Source: Wuchereria bancrofti (taxonomy: Eukaryota > Nematoda > Chromadorea > Rhabditida > Onchocercidae). Taken from it: DNA of 64,000 nt. The translations under genes and the position numbers were made by a program. The DNA lies in NCBI GenBank assembly GCA_005281725.1, contig SSBO01000011.1, positions 749,738-813,737 on the forward strand, read 5' to 3'. Of the stretch, positions 35,085-48,500 are shown in pieces. Each line of letters opens with the position of its first letter. Position 1 is the stretch's first letter. Under the pieces are notes generated by a model. That model was not told the origin of the DNA, did not search any database, and worked only from the letters and a program-made list of their open reading frames with translations.

Positions 35085-37874
35085 ATGGTAGATGATGGGT
35101 CGGGGGTGTCACGACTAGCTACCGTCAATAGTTGCCCCGGCTTTTGTGGTCGTCAGGCAACCACATCGTCATCTGGAAATGTTACTTATTCCAATTGTCA
35201 GGTCTGGCTGTGTTGTGATTTTGTCAAAATGAATTTTTGCTATTTTTACCACGAACTTTGTTTAAATATATATTTACTCATCCATGAAAGCTATAATTGA
35301 TAAAAAGTAATATGGTACAAATATTAATAAGATGTAGGATATAAACAAAATAATAAGAACAATAAATGTTATGATTTTACATCAAATTTGTTTTGCATTA
35401 AAGTCAATGCATTAATGATAATAATAGTCGGAAGGAGGATTACTATATAATTTATAATTTTATTTATGGGATAAACTATATATACTGGATGGAATGCTTA
35501 CAGGCTTGTAGCTGGGGTCATCGAAGTGTCGAGAAGTTTCTGTGCTCTTCATGTGATGATCTCTTACCTCTCTACGATTGGCTTTATCTTCTTTTTATTG
35601 CTCTAGTCCCTTTGCTATTGAATTCATTCTTCGTGCAACTGTATGCTCCTCCTAAAAGGTCAGCTGTACCGTTTTGCATTATTTGACTAACTTATTACAA
35701 GCCCTTTCCCTTCTTACTGTTTAATAAAAGAGGAAATGAAAATTAGAGGAATGACATTTGAAAAAAGAAATAAATGCAGTAGAATATGAAATATAATAAA
35801 GATGCCTTTCTCTAAAAGGTAAGCATCATGTGATCTGTCCATTTCCTAATTTTGTTCATTAAACGAAAACAAAAATGTATAGTACAACAAAAAAAGAACA
35901 GATATATGTAATATAAATGTTACACTGCAACCGAAAGAAAATAAACTGAAAGAGTTTTTATAATAGTATTGATGTAGTATTGATGATATAAGAGTAAATA
36001 AGCAGCAAAATGTTCATTTTTTCATATACAATTCTAATAATGATTAACAGAGACTTTCTTTAACAAAACACAATGCTGCAGGCATTTCAAGTATCACTGC
36101 TTCATTGAGAAATAACAAATGATATGTCTTTTGGTGAGGGGTATCAATCTTCGACCACGTCAAATATAAGCTATTTTTACTTCGATACATGAATATACTT
36201 CATTTGCATTTTTTTAATATATCTAAAGACTCAAAGCTTAATGGTCTTCTTCAATCTCATGTTTTCAGTTTTGTACCTATTGATATTAACTTGGATTAAA
36301 GTTACTGCAGAAACGAAAATAAATAAATTGTTAATAACACAGAAAAAAAAAATTAATAACATAAGTCAACCGTACTATTCAGTCTTCTCTTAATTGTCGT
36401 AAGCTTATTTATGGACTCATTGTTGCAAGTTACTTGTGTTTTACAAGATTACAAAGCTTAAATTTTAATATTTCATATTGCAACAGATTGAGCATTGTCG
36501 ACTTAATTGTTTTATATATGAATATTTATGAATATTTTATATGAATATTTTAGATTTAATGCATTTAACATATTGTCTCTATTTTTTTGTCCCAGTAAGT
36601 CAAGAGAAAATAATACTATAAAGAGTTTTTTAAAATGAAATCTCAATGTTGTTTCAGTACTCGACAACACCTATTCTTGCAGCATTTATGTTGCTTATTG
36701 GAATGTACCCTATCCGCCCTATTCTCTGTTCTTCTGATGCCACCACGTGGTACTCCAATTCTTTATGGTTGCACTAAGAATTCATTGCGGGACTGGTATC
36801 CGGTATTTTACAATCCTATCGTTAATCATACATATACTTTGCGATGTACACAGGAAATAGTCTTTCCACTGTGAGTTTTTTTCTTTTTGATTAAAGCTGA
36901 TCGTTTTGAAGCGATCCTGTCAGCTGATCCAAATGAGAAAAGTAGTTACTTAATGCAATAAAAATAGAATATGGTGTTTTTGCATTAGGATTCATCGAAG
37001 ATGAATCCAGTTTTCAATCGGAATACGCTAGTTTGGATCTGGAGATTTACAGATTCCTACATGTTTTTTCTGTGTGACTCTGTGTCTGGTATTGTTTCAG
37101 GTTTGAGTGAAAATATTAATTTGATCATTTTAGATATTCCTTGCCTTTCATTTATTTGGCATTCTGTTTGATATGTTTGATTATTCTTCGCTCAATTCTT
37201 TATTTAACAGTACTCAAGAACAGCTATATCGCCAATGAGCCATATTATGCTACACTTTTTGCCATCCCAGTGATAGCCCTCTTTCATGCACTTTTTGTAA
37301 GTTTTCAGTTTTTAATTTAATTTTTTATTAAACTTGATTCTGATCATCCGCGATATTTCGGATCAGTTTTTATAACAACAAATTCTCTTCAAGTCTGTCT
37401 GACTTTTAATCTCCTGTTCTTGTTACTACACAATTCATAGTCAAGCAATATTTAAAGTAACTCTTACTCTTTACTCTTTTAATTTTCATGAATTTAATTC
37501 ATATGTGCTCGATATTAATACCTTAACGAGATATTTTGATGAATATGTTGCAGGCAGGTCTGCTCTACTACAGCTTTGGTTATGTAGCTTTGGTATGTAG
37601 CCTGGGTTTGAATACACTCCATATGGCACTTAAACGAGAAAAGTCGATATGTAAACTGTATTACGAAATGATATACAAACCGCGTAATCTCTTTGTCCTT
37701 ATTGTTCATATGGCTCTGTTTGGCTTCTCCATCTTAACGTTAACTTTAAATCGTATAACAGCTAATGGAACACTTATATCCTTATTTGCAATCCTTCTTG
37801 TACCATTACCATCACTATTCTACCTTGTGACTGTTGGCATTACTGATCCAGAACATGTACATAGCGCTTTTTAG
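35085..37874 (+). CDS. jamp-1: JNK1/MAPK8-associated membrane protein (JKAMP/JAMP)
   Basis: Multi-pass ER protein that links proteasomes and ubiquitin ligases to ER-associated degradation and, in mammals, binds JNK1. Five exons join in phase: 35085-35201, 35504-35658, 36658-36870, 37134-37296 and 37554-37874, giving 322 residues, close to the mammalian ~311. The lumenal N-terminus has the conserved Cys pattern (CPGFCGRQ, NCQACSWG, FLCSSCDD). It leads into LYDWLYLLFIALVPLLL, the family's diagnostic first helix. RDWYPVFYNP and LRCTQEIVFPLYSLPFIYLAFCL follow the human order, then further helices (GLLYYSFGYVALVCSL and LFAILLVPLPSLFYLVT). The start codon lies 12 nt after an attttcag acceptor and a tiny uORF intervenes. 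It sits between seipin and PGAP3, both ER-membrane genes on the same strand. The symbol follows C. elegans jamp-1 from memory. Confidence 0.94.
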
Positions 37875-39365
37875 TACTTTATTTATTATATGCCTTTTTG
37901 TGCAAAAACTGTTTTGCGGTCAAATTTATTTAAAAAAAATCCTTCCATGTTCATAACATCACTTTCATTTGAAAGGAATTTAGTGATTTTTTTTTAATCG
38001 AAATATTATCTTAGGTATCTAACTAATGTCTATATTCTAACAGAAATTAGGTTGAAGTTGTCATTCACCGGATATTTCTTTTTTTTTTTACTGTAAATGC
38101 AAGATGTCACTTTATTAGTTCACGGGCTTTCTTCCTATTTATATTGATTGATTCGTCGATCGAAGGTGCAAATGCTGTAGGAGTTTTTATGACATTTACA
38201 CTGCTCGGGTTTCACTTTTTCTTTTCAGATATTTTTTTCCCATTTGGGAACTGTTCAATTATGAGCAGGTGAATACTGCTGTAAACTTGAATGAGACGTT
38301 GATCTCTTATTTGACATTGTGATTGGTGTGTATTTCGCCAGTCCTGACGTTCTGAAAACGTGAACGCCAGAACATTGGACAAAATGCTTCCATGTTCATT
38401 TTAAATTATCTTGTTATATTGAGACTCTTTTGCGAGTAACATACTGGCGTGTTTTCGATGAGGACAAGTGCTTGGAAGATTGCTTTGGCCTGATTCTAGG
38501 TAGAGTAAAAACAGAATATGGGTAGTTCATCCTTATAGTTATTTTAAATGCTGAATTGTAGTTATTTTAGTATGTACCTGAATGTACTGATTGCCTTAAC
38601 ATATTTCTCTCATTTATTTTCGGCTGTATATTCTAATAATTACTAAGATTTCGAGCTTGTCATTATAGGATTGCTTTTAACAGATACTTAATATTAAGGT
38701 TCCAGTTTTGTTTCTGGACAAATAGGAATAGTGTAGAGATAGTTTATTTTTAATTTTTTAAAATATTTGGTGGAAGTTTATCGATAAATAAAGCAGAACA
38801 GAAATTAGTGAAATAGGACGATGAAAGAGGGTTTAAAATAGGAGAAAGGAAAGAAATAATTTGTTGTAATAAATATTTGTTCTCCTTATTTTTGATATCG
38901 TTATTTTATATTGGTTATGTTTGAAAAATGAGCAATAGAATAAATTTATGAATTTCATTTCTTTGGAAAGTTATTCCTCGTTTTCACGTAACTTAGTAAA
39001 TATTGTTCGGATAAACTTTAATTCGTGTCATAAAGTATTACATAAACATTATACACAAGATCATCATGGGAAAGCGCGTAACTTTGAAGCGCGTAAAATG
39101 CAACTTTATTTATATGCTATACTCAAATGAATGTGTCTCCATTTCTCAGGAGTGATCATTTTTATTCATTGTAAATCGTTATTAAAAAGATGTTCTTTGT
39201 TGAATTTATTCAAATTTCTGCTAATATGGCATATAGTAGTTCGAAAATTATACGTATATTATAAATGTGTTATAAAATTAACTTTTATAAAGAAGAAAAT
39301 CCTTTAAGCGGACGAAAAAAAAAAGAAAGAAAGAAATTTTCAAACATATAAATGAAGAGAAATAT
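37875..39365. other. JKAMP-PGAP3 intergenic region
   Basis: About 1.5 kb. Its middle (38100-38560) is less A+T-rich than most spacers here, but no exon, RNA gene or repeat was recognised. There is a small imperfect inverted repeat gttctg/cagaac near 38348-38374. Confidence 0.5.
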
Positions 39366-41652
39366 ATGGCTATAGTAGTAACAACAAGTGGTTTATTTGC
39401 ATTGACATTATTAGCAAAAGCAACGGATGGTTCAATTGGTGATAGGCATCAAATTTTTTTGACATGTATAGAAACGTGTATAAGAAGATATAACTGTCCA
39501 CAAAAATATGATGAAATTGGTTGGATATTTGGTGAATGTTTCAGGTAAGTATAAATTATGAATTAATGTGTTAATAGATGGATTATTTAATTAAAAGCTT
39601 ACTGCGTAATGTATAATGAGTTATCTTTTCAAAAATTTTTGAAATTATCTAACATTCTTATTACTTGACTGATATTATTATAGTGAATAATTTAATTGCT
39701 ATTGTTTTCTTTTTTTCTTAATTTACAAGTGTTAATTGCAGGTGTCGTTATAGTTGTAAATGGAAAACTGTGGAATATTTTAATGATGTTTTACATCTTT
39801 CTGTGCCACAGTTTTATGGTAAATGGCCATTTTTAGCTATTTGGCTTCCATTCATTGTACCTATTCCAATACAAGTTAGTTTTTCACTGTTCATTTAATT
39901 TTATTAGGAAATACTTGTCCTTTTTTTTTTATCTTTAATTATTCACTTTTCCTTACTTTCTCCTGCTTTTTTTCTTCATTTCCATCATTTCATTTAGTTT
40001 ACACTTTTTTTTTCAGTTACCAAACAACACTTTGTTTTCTTTCCAGGAATTTGCTTCTGTTATGTTTTCAATAATGAATTTACTCACAACGTTATCTATG
40101 TATCGTACAGTTAAACGTCTTCGTAATTCAAGTCGTTTAAAAATCGTTTGGACTGTTAATGCGATGATTGGAATTATAATGTGGTAAATAGATGTTTTTT
40201 TTTTTTTGTGTGTTTGTGTTTGAAAATATTGGAAATTGAGGAACATTGAGAATTTGGGGATTGGTTAGACTCATCGGAAAAGATTCAGAGTTCATTTCTT
40301 TCTCTTTTTCTTTTTTTTTTTTAAGAATTAAACTAAGACGAGTTCTCTTTATAGAGAGGGCAAATGTATTATCTTAGTATTATATTTCCTGTCATAAATC
40401 TCGATTTCCAAATATCTAAATCAGCTTTCAAAATTTTTTTTCAGGACATGTTCAGTCATTTTTCATTGGGCGGACTTTTGGTTAACCGAATATTTGGACT
40501 ACTTCACTGCATGTGCATTTATTGTATTTGCTCTTTTTGCTAGCATTTCATTTACCATTAAGTCACTTCAAAATTGTTATCAAGGAAGGATATTGTAAGC
40601 GAATACTTATTTTTGTCATCAATTGCCTAGTAATATTTGTTTATTTAAATGAAACTAATATAGTAAATGGAATTAAATGATCATCTTTGTTCGCTGTTGT
40701 TTTAGGACCGAAAAGTGTCTCAATTTGTTTCAATTGTAGGTGGTCCTTCTTATTTATCACTTTCCTATATCTGTACACAAATCATATATACAATCTTATG
40801 GTTAGTAATTGTGTTTTTTCAAAACATTTTTTATAAATCTTGTTCTAAAAGAACATAAGAATAGCTTATCGATTAATTATTCAAATAATTACATTTCACT
40901 CAGAATATGAAAGGTTCTTCTGAGGAATTGTGGTTTAAATTTCCGTTTGCGAATGCATATATTATAGAATTTTCATATATTACAGATATACTTCGACTAC
41001 GGTTACAATATGAAAATGTGCATTGCATGCTCATTCCTTACGGCTATTATTTACTATGTATGGCTGGTGCAACAATGGAACCTAAGAGATCGTTCAAGTC
41101 GACGATCGTTATCATATTTAGCTGTAGTGGTCACCTGGAGCTTATTATCAGTCCTGTTGGAGGCATGACACTTTTAATTTTTGATTTAATTTGTGAAAGA
41201 ATTTAATGTACCGATTGATGAAGTATTTTTTTTTCTTTTGTTCGAAAAGTATTAGGAATTATTAAGTAATATTATCTGTGACAAATCTATCGATAACACT
41301 GCAGAGAGTTGTCTATAATATAGATTTGTGGTAAACGGAAATGTTGTAAAATTCAATGAAGAAAAATTTGACTTCTGCAAAAATTCTGAGATATTCTTTT
41401 TATAGTGCTTCTTTTCGCATTACCGAAATGGTCAAAGAAATGTAGTAATCGAATATTTTCGTTCTTCTCTCCACAATTTCATTTATTTGGCAATTTCAGG
41501 TCTTAGATTTTGTTCCATTATATTGGATTATTGATTCACATTCATTATTTCACTTAGCAACGGTGCCATTACCACTGCTCTTGGCACGTTTTATACAGTT
41601 GGAAAGTGCGTATGAAATGCAGAAACAAATGGAAAATATTAAACAGACTTGA
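39366..41652 (+). CDS. PGAP3: post-GPI attachment to proteins factor 3 (PGAP3/Per1)
   Basis: Golgi/ER member of the CREST hydrolase superfamily; it removes the sn-2 acyl chain during remodelling of GPI anchors. Seven exons: 39366-39544, 39742-39874, 40047-40183, 40445-40594, 40740-40800, 40986-41150 and 41500-41652, giving 325 residues (human about 320). An N-terminal signal peptide (MAIVVTTSGLFALTLLAKA) is followed by GDRHQIFLTCIETC and CRYSCKWKTVE, then VPQFYGKWPF, the family signature. VIFHWADFWLTEYLDYF (conserved His and Asp), IYFDYGYN, and SVLDFVPLYWIIDSHSLFHLATVPL (conserved Asp and His) follow. The end of exon 6 is ambiguous: TCA/GTCCTG gives a gapless fit to the human protein, while GAG/GCATGA (a GC-AG intron) four codons later keeps the same phase. 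No clean leader acceptor lies next to the ATG. FANCD2 begins about 650 bp downstream on the same strand. Confidence 0.93.
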
Positions 41653-42305
41653 AAGATATCTCTTTAGTAGTTAGTGATATGAAAAGATTTGATATGCAAT
41701 ATGTATATTTTGCGTGATTTTTGTGATTATTTCATTATGGATTCGCATTAGTTAATGACTGTGATAAAAGCTTTGATATCTCAAATTTATTGATGACATT
41801 TTTATTAAATCAATTTAGCAAAAGATAAAAGAGTAGTAGATGCCATGGTCTTGGTTGCTTACGTTTAGAATAAGAAACATTTCGAGATGATAGTGAAATT
41901 TAAATAATATTTTGATTGATGTGAGCAATCTATCTCTGGGAAGTATGCGTTGCATGATGTGACATCTGAGCGGGAAATACATTCAAAAAGAAAAAACTAA
42001 GTTAAACATTTGAACATTATTAAAGATATCTTTCGGATTACATTAGAAAGTAGGGAAATGTTTCATTGGTGGGTAATTTGTGTTCAATGCATTTGAATTT
42101 GAATGATTTGTACAATAAATAGTTCATAGTTTTAAAAAAAAGAAGAGAAACAGGAAGAAAGGAAAGCATTTGTGAAAGGAAGCAAAATTTTTGAATATTT
42201 TTAGATGCTAGTTGACATTTAGGATGCAATACATTTACAATGGAAGTGGTTAAAATGCTTTCTTTTCAATTAAATTTTCCATATTTCAAAAAACATAGGT
42301 GAAGG
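41653..42305. other. PGAP3-FANCD2 intergenic region
   Basis: About 650 bp, A+T-rich, with no exon. A CATAG acceptor lies a few bases before the FANCD2 ATG. The short spacing leaves open an operon-like arrangement. Confidence 0.5.
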
Positions 42306-42521
42306 ATGTTTCGACGAAAAAAGGATCGAAATGTATTAGCAACCAAAGAAAATTCCAATGAATTGCCGATAGATAGCTCAGAAACCGTTCCTGCTACTCC
42401 ACCTCCTATAAATGGTTAGTATGTTTAAAATTGTTTAAAATGATCATCTTTGAACTATAAAATGGAATAAACAGCTTATATCGGTGAGTGGAATATACTA
42501 CTTAGATAAGGACTTAGCAGA

Positions 42522-42558
<37 letters not shown>

Positions 42559-45500
42559 GTTTCTCAGTTCCAAAGGTTTTTTCAATTAAATTCAAAAAGT
42601 TAAATTGGAGTAGTTATTTAAACATTTGGTGCTTTGATTTGAGCGATTACTTCTGATTTAAATCCATCTGAATTTAATGTATTAATGGCAGAATTTATTT
42701 GGAATTATTTTCTTATTCATTTTTGTCGATGTACAAGTTTCAGTTATATTTTAGCATCACTTCAAGTATCATCCATAGCGGATGATGCATTCGAAAATGA
42801 TTATCCAATAGTCGATGAAAGGGAGTTTCGTCGAGCTCTTGATCGATGTTATACGCAGTCGCAAAATGGGAATGTATGTAAATTAAATTTTAGTAAAATA
42901 CCTGCACGAACTGCGTTCGAGAATTTGTTAGAAGAAATGGGAATTGAAATCTGCACAACTGGTGGTGATGAGATATCAATATATCTAGGTTAGAATTAAT
43001 GTTCTTGAAAGTTTGCTTCTGGTAAGTTTCATCTCTTCCCATAACTAGTATTAACTAAGCAGAGTTGCTCGAATAAGTTAGCGCGGTCATGCTAGGCTTA
43101 TGTGGCCTGTACTTCCGACATACAAAATATTATTTGTAGGAGGGGTTAATTGAGTGCTTTCATTTTTTCTTGTACATTCCATTTGCACATTTCATTGTTG
43201 TGAGCAACATAGTTAATAATTGTAGTCACGCATATCATTATGATAGTGATTTCCAATTAATAATTGACTATATTATATTTGAGTATTATATTTTTTACAG
43301 CAAATAGTTTTCATGATCTGGTAATGAAATTGGATGTATATTGCGAAGAAGACAATGTCAGTTATTTTATAATCATTACATTTTTTACATTGTACTTTTG
43401 TATACTTTTTCTTTATATTTTTCGTTAAAAAATTTCTACTTACATTTATCTCATAAAATATTATAGAAAAGAACGAATTTCTTCAATCTTTTCGAGAAAG
43501 AAATTGTTGAACAATCTAAACTTAAAATGTATTTATCGCCTTCCGCTACCGAAACGGGATATGTGGTCAGTAATTCTTTTTCAGTCAAATTTTCTTACAT
43601 ATTAAGACCCCTGAAAGATTTCGTCCATTCAAGACATTAGATGGACCGTTTGAAAAACGTTGACCAAACTGTTATTAGTAATTTTTGTTTATAATTAACT
43701 TTCTCTCTAGTTATCAGTAGTCGTGAGTTTTCGATTCTTAAAGCCTTTATAGGATACATTTATGCGAGCCCTGTTGCTGTCAACTTCATCACAAGCCGTC
43801 ACATTCGATTTAATACTTAGAAAGATTGAAGCTTATGCAAAAAGGTAAAGTTGCAGAATTTGTTTGTTTTTTTTTCTTTCCCTTTTGGTTTGAAGATATT
43901 GCAACACTAAGGTAATATTAAGGTTGCTCCTGTTCATTGTATGATATTTCAGTAGCATCTCATACTTTCATTTATCGTTAAAGTTTTTTCTTTTATTCCC
44001 TGCAAAAGAAAGAACAAAAACAAAATTCTAGAATATTTGCTCTTTCCAGCTAATTCAATTTTAGCGTTACTGGTGATTGTATGGAAAATGACCACCTTGC
44101 ACTTGCCTGTATTGCACAGTTTCGTTATTTGGATAGTATATATGACTGTGAACGGGTTTTTAATTCAGTTTTTGATTGTGATTTGGAGAGTTGGCGTTGT
44201 GCACCACGTGATGCTTTGATACAAGTTCTACCGGAAATCCTACCTAGTCACATTGTTCAGCAAGGTCGATTCTCTCGAGGATTTCATTTATTAAATTTCC
44301 GAATTACTATTATCAGTATTTTATTAGTGATAATAAATTGGAGTTATAGTTTAATCTGATCGTGCTTTGTTCCTGTGTAACCGTCTTCATAGTTTACAAT
44401 ACTGTCGTAGATAATTCACCTTTATAAAAACCCATTTCTATTGTTTGCTTTCAAAAATGTCGCTCCTTTGCAGATACTGCAAATAATTTGCAACAAATGT
44501 TCCTGAGAAGAGTCCGTGACAATTTACTAGCCTTCCGAGTCACTATCCTTCAGACACTTCTTTTACTTCGCACTGATGAACAAACAACAAATAGAGTAGT
44601 TTCTATTTCAAAATTCAGTTTATATTCAGGCCTAATAGGCTAAATTTTTATTGTTATTTCACTTGCGATATCTATATTCGTCTCCTTTTTTCGTTTCGAT
44701 TGTATTTTTAATTTATTTTGAATTTGATTGGGTATTGTAGACAACCTTCTAGAAAATGCACTGCTATATTCCATTGCTTGCAGATTCGTGGAATCATATT
44801 GCAAAACCTAATGAAATTGAACATGGAAGTTTTGCCGGAATTGGTAACCTATTGCTTGGGCAGTATTCAAAAAAATGAAAAATTTGCCTTCCGGAACATC
44901 CTCTGCAGTCTTCGAGCGCATCTGCAGATAGAAAACTTAAAAAGTACAGAAACAGGAACAGGGTATTACATTTTACCATCTGTAAACCTACAAATTTTAA
45001 AAAAGTTATGTTTCGAGAGTTCATACTTTATTATTGGTCTATGCTACCTGTTTTTTTATCCCAGTTTTCTTTTTTTGGGAACTTCTTCGGACTTTTATTT
45101 TCAGTTTGATATTTTTTTTTTTCTTAACCCTGTTTTCTACTGTCTTTGATCACATCTTCAGATTTCAGTAAGAAAACGGTTGGCCAAGTACTAACGGAAA
45201 TCTTCGAAATAATTTTAAAGAAGATGAAAAGCAGTGATGGACATTATTGGAAGGACACAATGGTTATGTTGACCACCGAAAAACACGAGCAAAATGATGA
45301 GAAGGATGAAAGAGGTGATATTGACGAACCTATGGAGGATCTTGTTCCAGTTGCAAAAAAGGTTCATTTTTGAAAGACGTATCTGAAATAAAAAAGATCA
45401 GATTAAATGGCCCCGACTGGTTTGTGCATTTTGCATAGATAATGCATGTAGGTATAAATATATATCTTGGATGTATTGTTTTTATAAAAATTAATTCCAA

Positions 45501-48500
45501 ATGAAGAGACATTTCTTCGACTGAATGGCTTCGAGCTATTTGTGTGTCATATTACGATCATAACTTTTATAATCTCTGGGTTAACATTTATTAATTTTTT
45601 AATGCCATTTTAGATGCCGGTTCTTTTTGATGTTTTATTTTATTTTGCTCTGATGGATGTAAGTAATTGGAGCCATACAGTCCATAACATCTTTAAACAA
45701 CAAATTTTATGCAATCAACATTTCCAATTGGAACAACTTGTTATATCAGCTTTTGAATACACGGAGGTACCTCTTCTGTAGTTTAAATGACCTTAATATC
45801 CTTTTTTTTCAATATTTTGCTCAATAAAAACATGGACTGTACACGGAAAAAATTTAAATCATCTTTAGCTTTGAGAAGGAAAATTTTATGGATCATTTGT
45901 CTTTTGACAATTCACATTTGGTATTTCTTACGCGAAAAATTTTTTTTAGCATTTGAGTTCATGGATTTCAGTATTTAAGGTTTAAGAATTTCAGTTTACC
46001 ACGCATTTTTTTCAACCAATCTGTAATTTTTTCGAAATTTTGATGTGGTCTCCGATGCCAGTTTATATGCAATTTGGAGCTCATGGATATAAAACTCTGT
46101 TTTTAAAACTTCCGTCAGAGCAATCAAGGGTATAGTGTATTTTGATCGCTTTTCGATATGGGACCTGAACTTATTTTACTAATTTTAAAGTCGCGAATTT
46201 AAAGCATTGGGTATTTTTTGATGAAAAAGCAAGAAGTGCACATAAATAGAATTTTTTCAGATTTTTTCTTAATTTTTAGATTTTCGATCACATTATTCAA
46301 CATTTAAGTGGAACGGAAGAAGAAATCACCACAACGCTTTCAATGTTGCAGGATATCGCGGAAAATCATACTGAAGAAATGGCTAAGTTCTCTCTTGTCC
46401 TTAGTGTAAGCTTTCAATTTCAAGCTTTTGAAGGATTCAGTTTTTCCAGTTTTGAAATAAATTTTGAAAAGAAAACAAATTATTTTGGGATGGATAATAA
46501 CTCAGATCGTCCAACTGATTAATAATCCACGGTGCGATTGCACATACGTATCACTGTGGAAAAGCTACCATTACGCGGCTAATTTATAAATCCAATTAAA
46601 ACAATGTTTCTGATATTAATTCTTTTTTCTCCAGATTTTTTTCTTTTCAGAAAAAAATACCATGTTTGATTAATTTCTCTTTCGATAATGTATGTCGGTT
46701 TTTTAATATATTGCTTTCGGTGGAACGAACTGTCGAGCAGTCACAAATTACTGAAAAGGTAGGTTTGAAGTTCCGAAAATAAAGCATTGATACATATCAT
46801 TAGGATAATCGGTCAATGTAATCGTCTATCTTTAGTCATTAATATCATTCGCATTTCCAAATGGCAGATTAACGGCTTCTCAATTTTTGGATATATTTTG
46901 ACTGATTCTCTTCAAGAAAAAAAAATGAAATTCTTGTATTTGAAATGCAAACCTACGTTAATGACATTCGGAAACGAATAATGAAAATGCGTTTTAATGC
47001 AGCACAAGGGATTGGAGTTCGAAATTGAACAGATGATATCTTCTTCTTTGATTAAAGAGAAAGTATGGGGAATTCTTGGTACCTTGATGCAGTTGCAGCA
47101 ATATCTTATGAATAACGGGTATCCTCATATAACTTTTCCAAAATTTGAGATAAACAGGAAATTTTTTTTTTTTTTTTTTTGGAAATTGGTTCTGCTGTCG
47201 CAAAAGTTCCCTGAAAATCATCTAATAATTAGTTGAATACATTAGGTGAGCAGCATAAGTTTTTTGTGTTTCGACCTGTTGCTTTCCTTTATGGGTTTTG
47301 TATAAGTTTAATAGAAATAGCGATATTATTGGAATGCGCATTTATGACTTTCTTTCGATTGTTCTTTTCATGTAAAAGTCATTACTCAATATTAACTTGA
47401 GGTAAAAGAAATTACTGTTACACAGATTAAACATCGAAGATCGTGAAAGCATGCTCAAACAAAAGTTAACATTACTGGATGAACGAACAAAACATAATGC
47501 TTATTTGCGCACTTGTTTCTATCATCATTTTGCAAGGATCCTGAATATCAGTACTTCAATTAGACACAGCACTGTTTTGGTTAATCATATTTATATTCAT
47601 GACTAAATTAACCTTCAAAGTAGCCTATATCGTTCATGATTTTACCGCAATATTTTCCAACCTATTGATTGCTTATTTATCTTAATTTGAATTAAATTCT
47701 GTTTAATTTCAAATATATTGTTGTTTATATAACGATATCGAAATTTTTTTTAATGATCACACTAGATTATACGTTGGGTCAACACATTTTGTTCTCTTTA
47801 TTTCAGGTTGTCTGGGCTGAAAGACTATGTTTAGAATTCAGGCGAGATTATCTAAAGCAACTGGAACGAAATTCTACGCAATGGTAGTTGTTATTAATAT
47901 TATTATTTCCAGAATATGCATTATTTTGTATTGATCTGCTGCAATATGTTAGTTTTTCATACAAAAAGGAAATAAAAAGATTTTAGTTATCTGAATCAGA
48001 TGTATGCTGCATTAAAAATTAAAAATCAATTTGTACGAACTATGCCGTTCTAAACCGTAATATTCAATTTGTGGACGAAATTTTGTGTTAAAAAATATTT
48101 CATGAAGCTAGGACATTTATTGATGTTATGTTTCAGCCGCTTAGAAGATGAACGCTATACCAACTCACTACATAAAGAGTGGTTTTGTTTAAGTGAATTG
48201 GTGAAACACTCCTCGAAAATGCCTGATTCAGAAAGTCGAATTTTTGAACCAGTTGCTCACTTTCAACTTCTTTCAGCGCTTACAAACTTGAAGTATTTAT
48301 GGTCCAATAAACAACATAGTGATGGTTTTCTTGTGGAACTTCGCTTTATATTAGGTAAACAATACACATCTCAATTGTTATTATCTTAAAAGTTTCTGTT
48401 GGTTGGAGCAAAAAGTATTGTAGATTGATTTGAATAAAGCTCTGTTAGATACTGTTTGATGCAAAGGTACAAGTTAGCAATATATTCATTTCAAAAACAT

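Noticed and set aside
43040..43115. A more G+C-rich stretch in a FANCD2 intron (ttagcgcggtcatgctaggc) resembling a tRNA fragment
   Set aside because: No acceptor stem or complete T-arm could be paired.
46994..47236. ORFs on both strands overlapping FANCD2 exon 14
   Set aside because: The + strand part is the exon itself; the rest is read-through into the intron and its antisense shadow.
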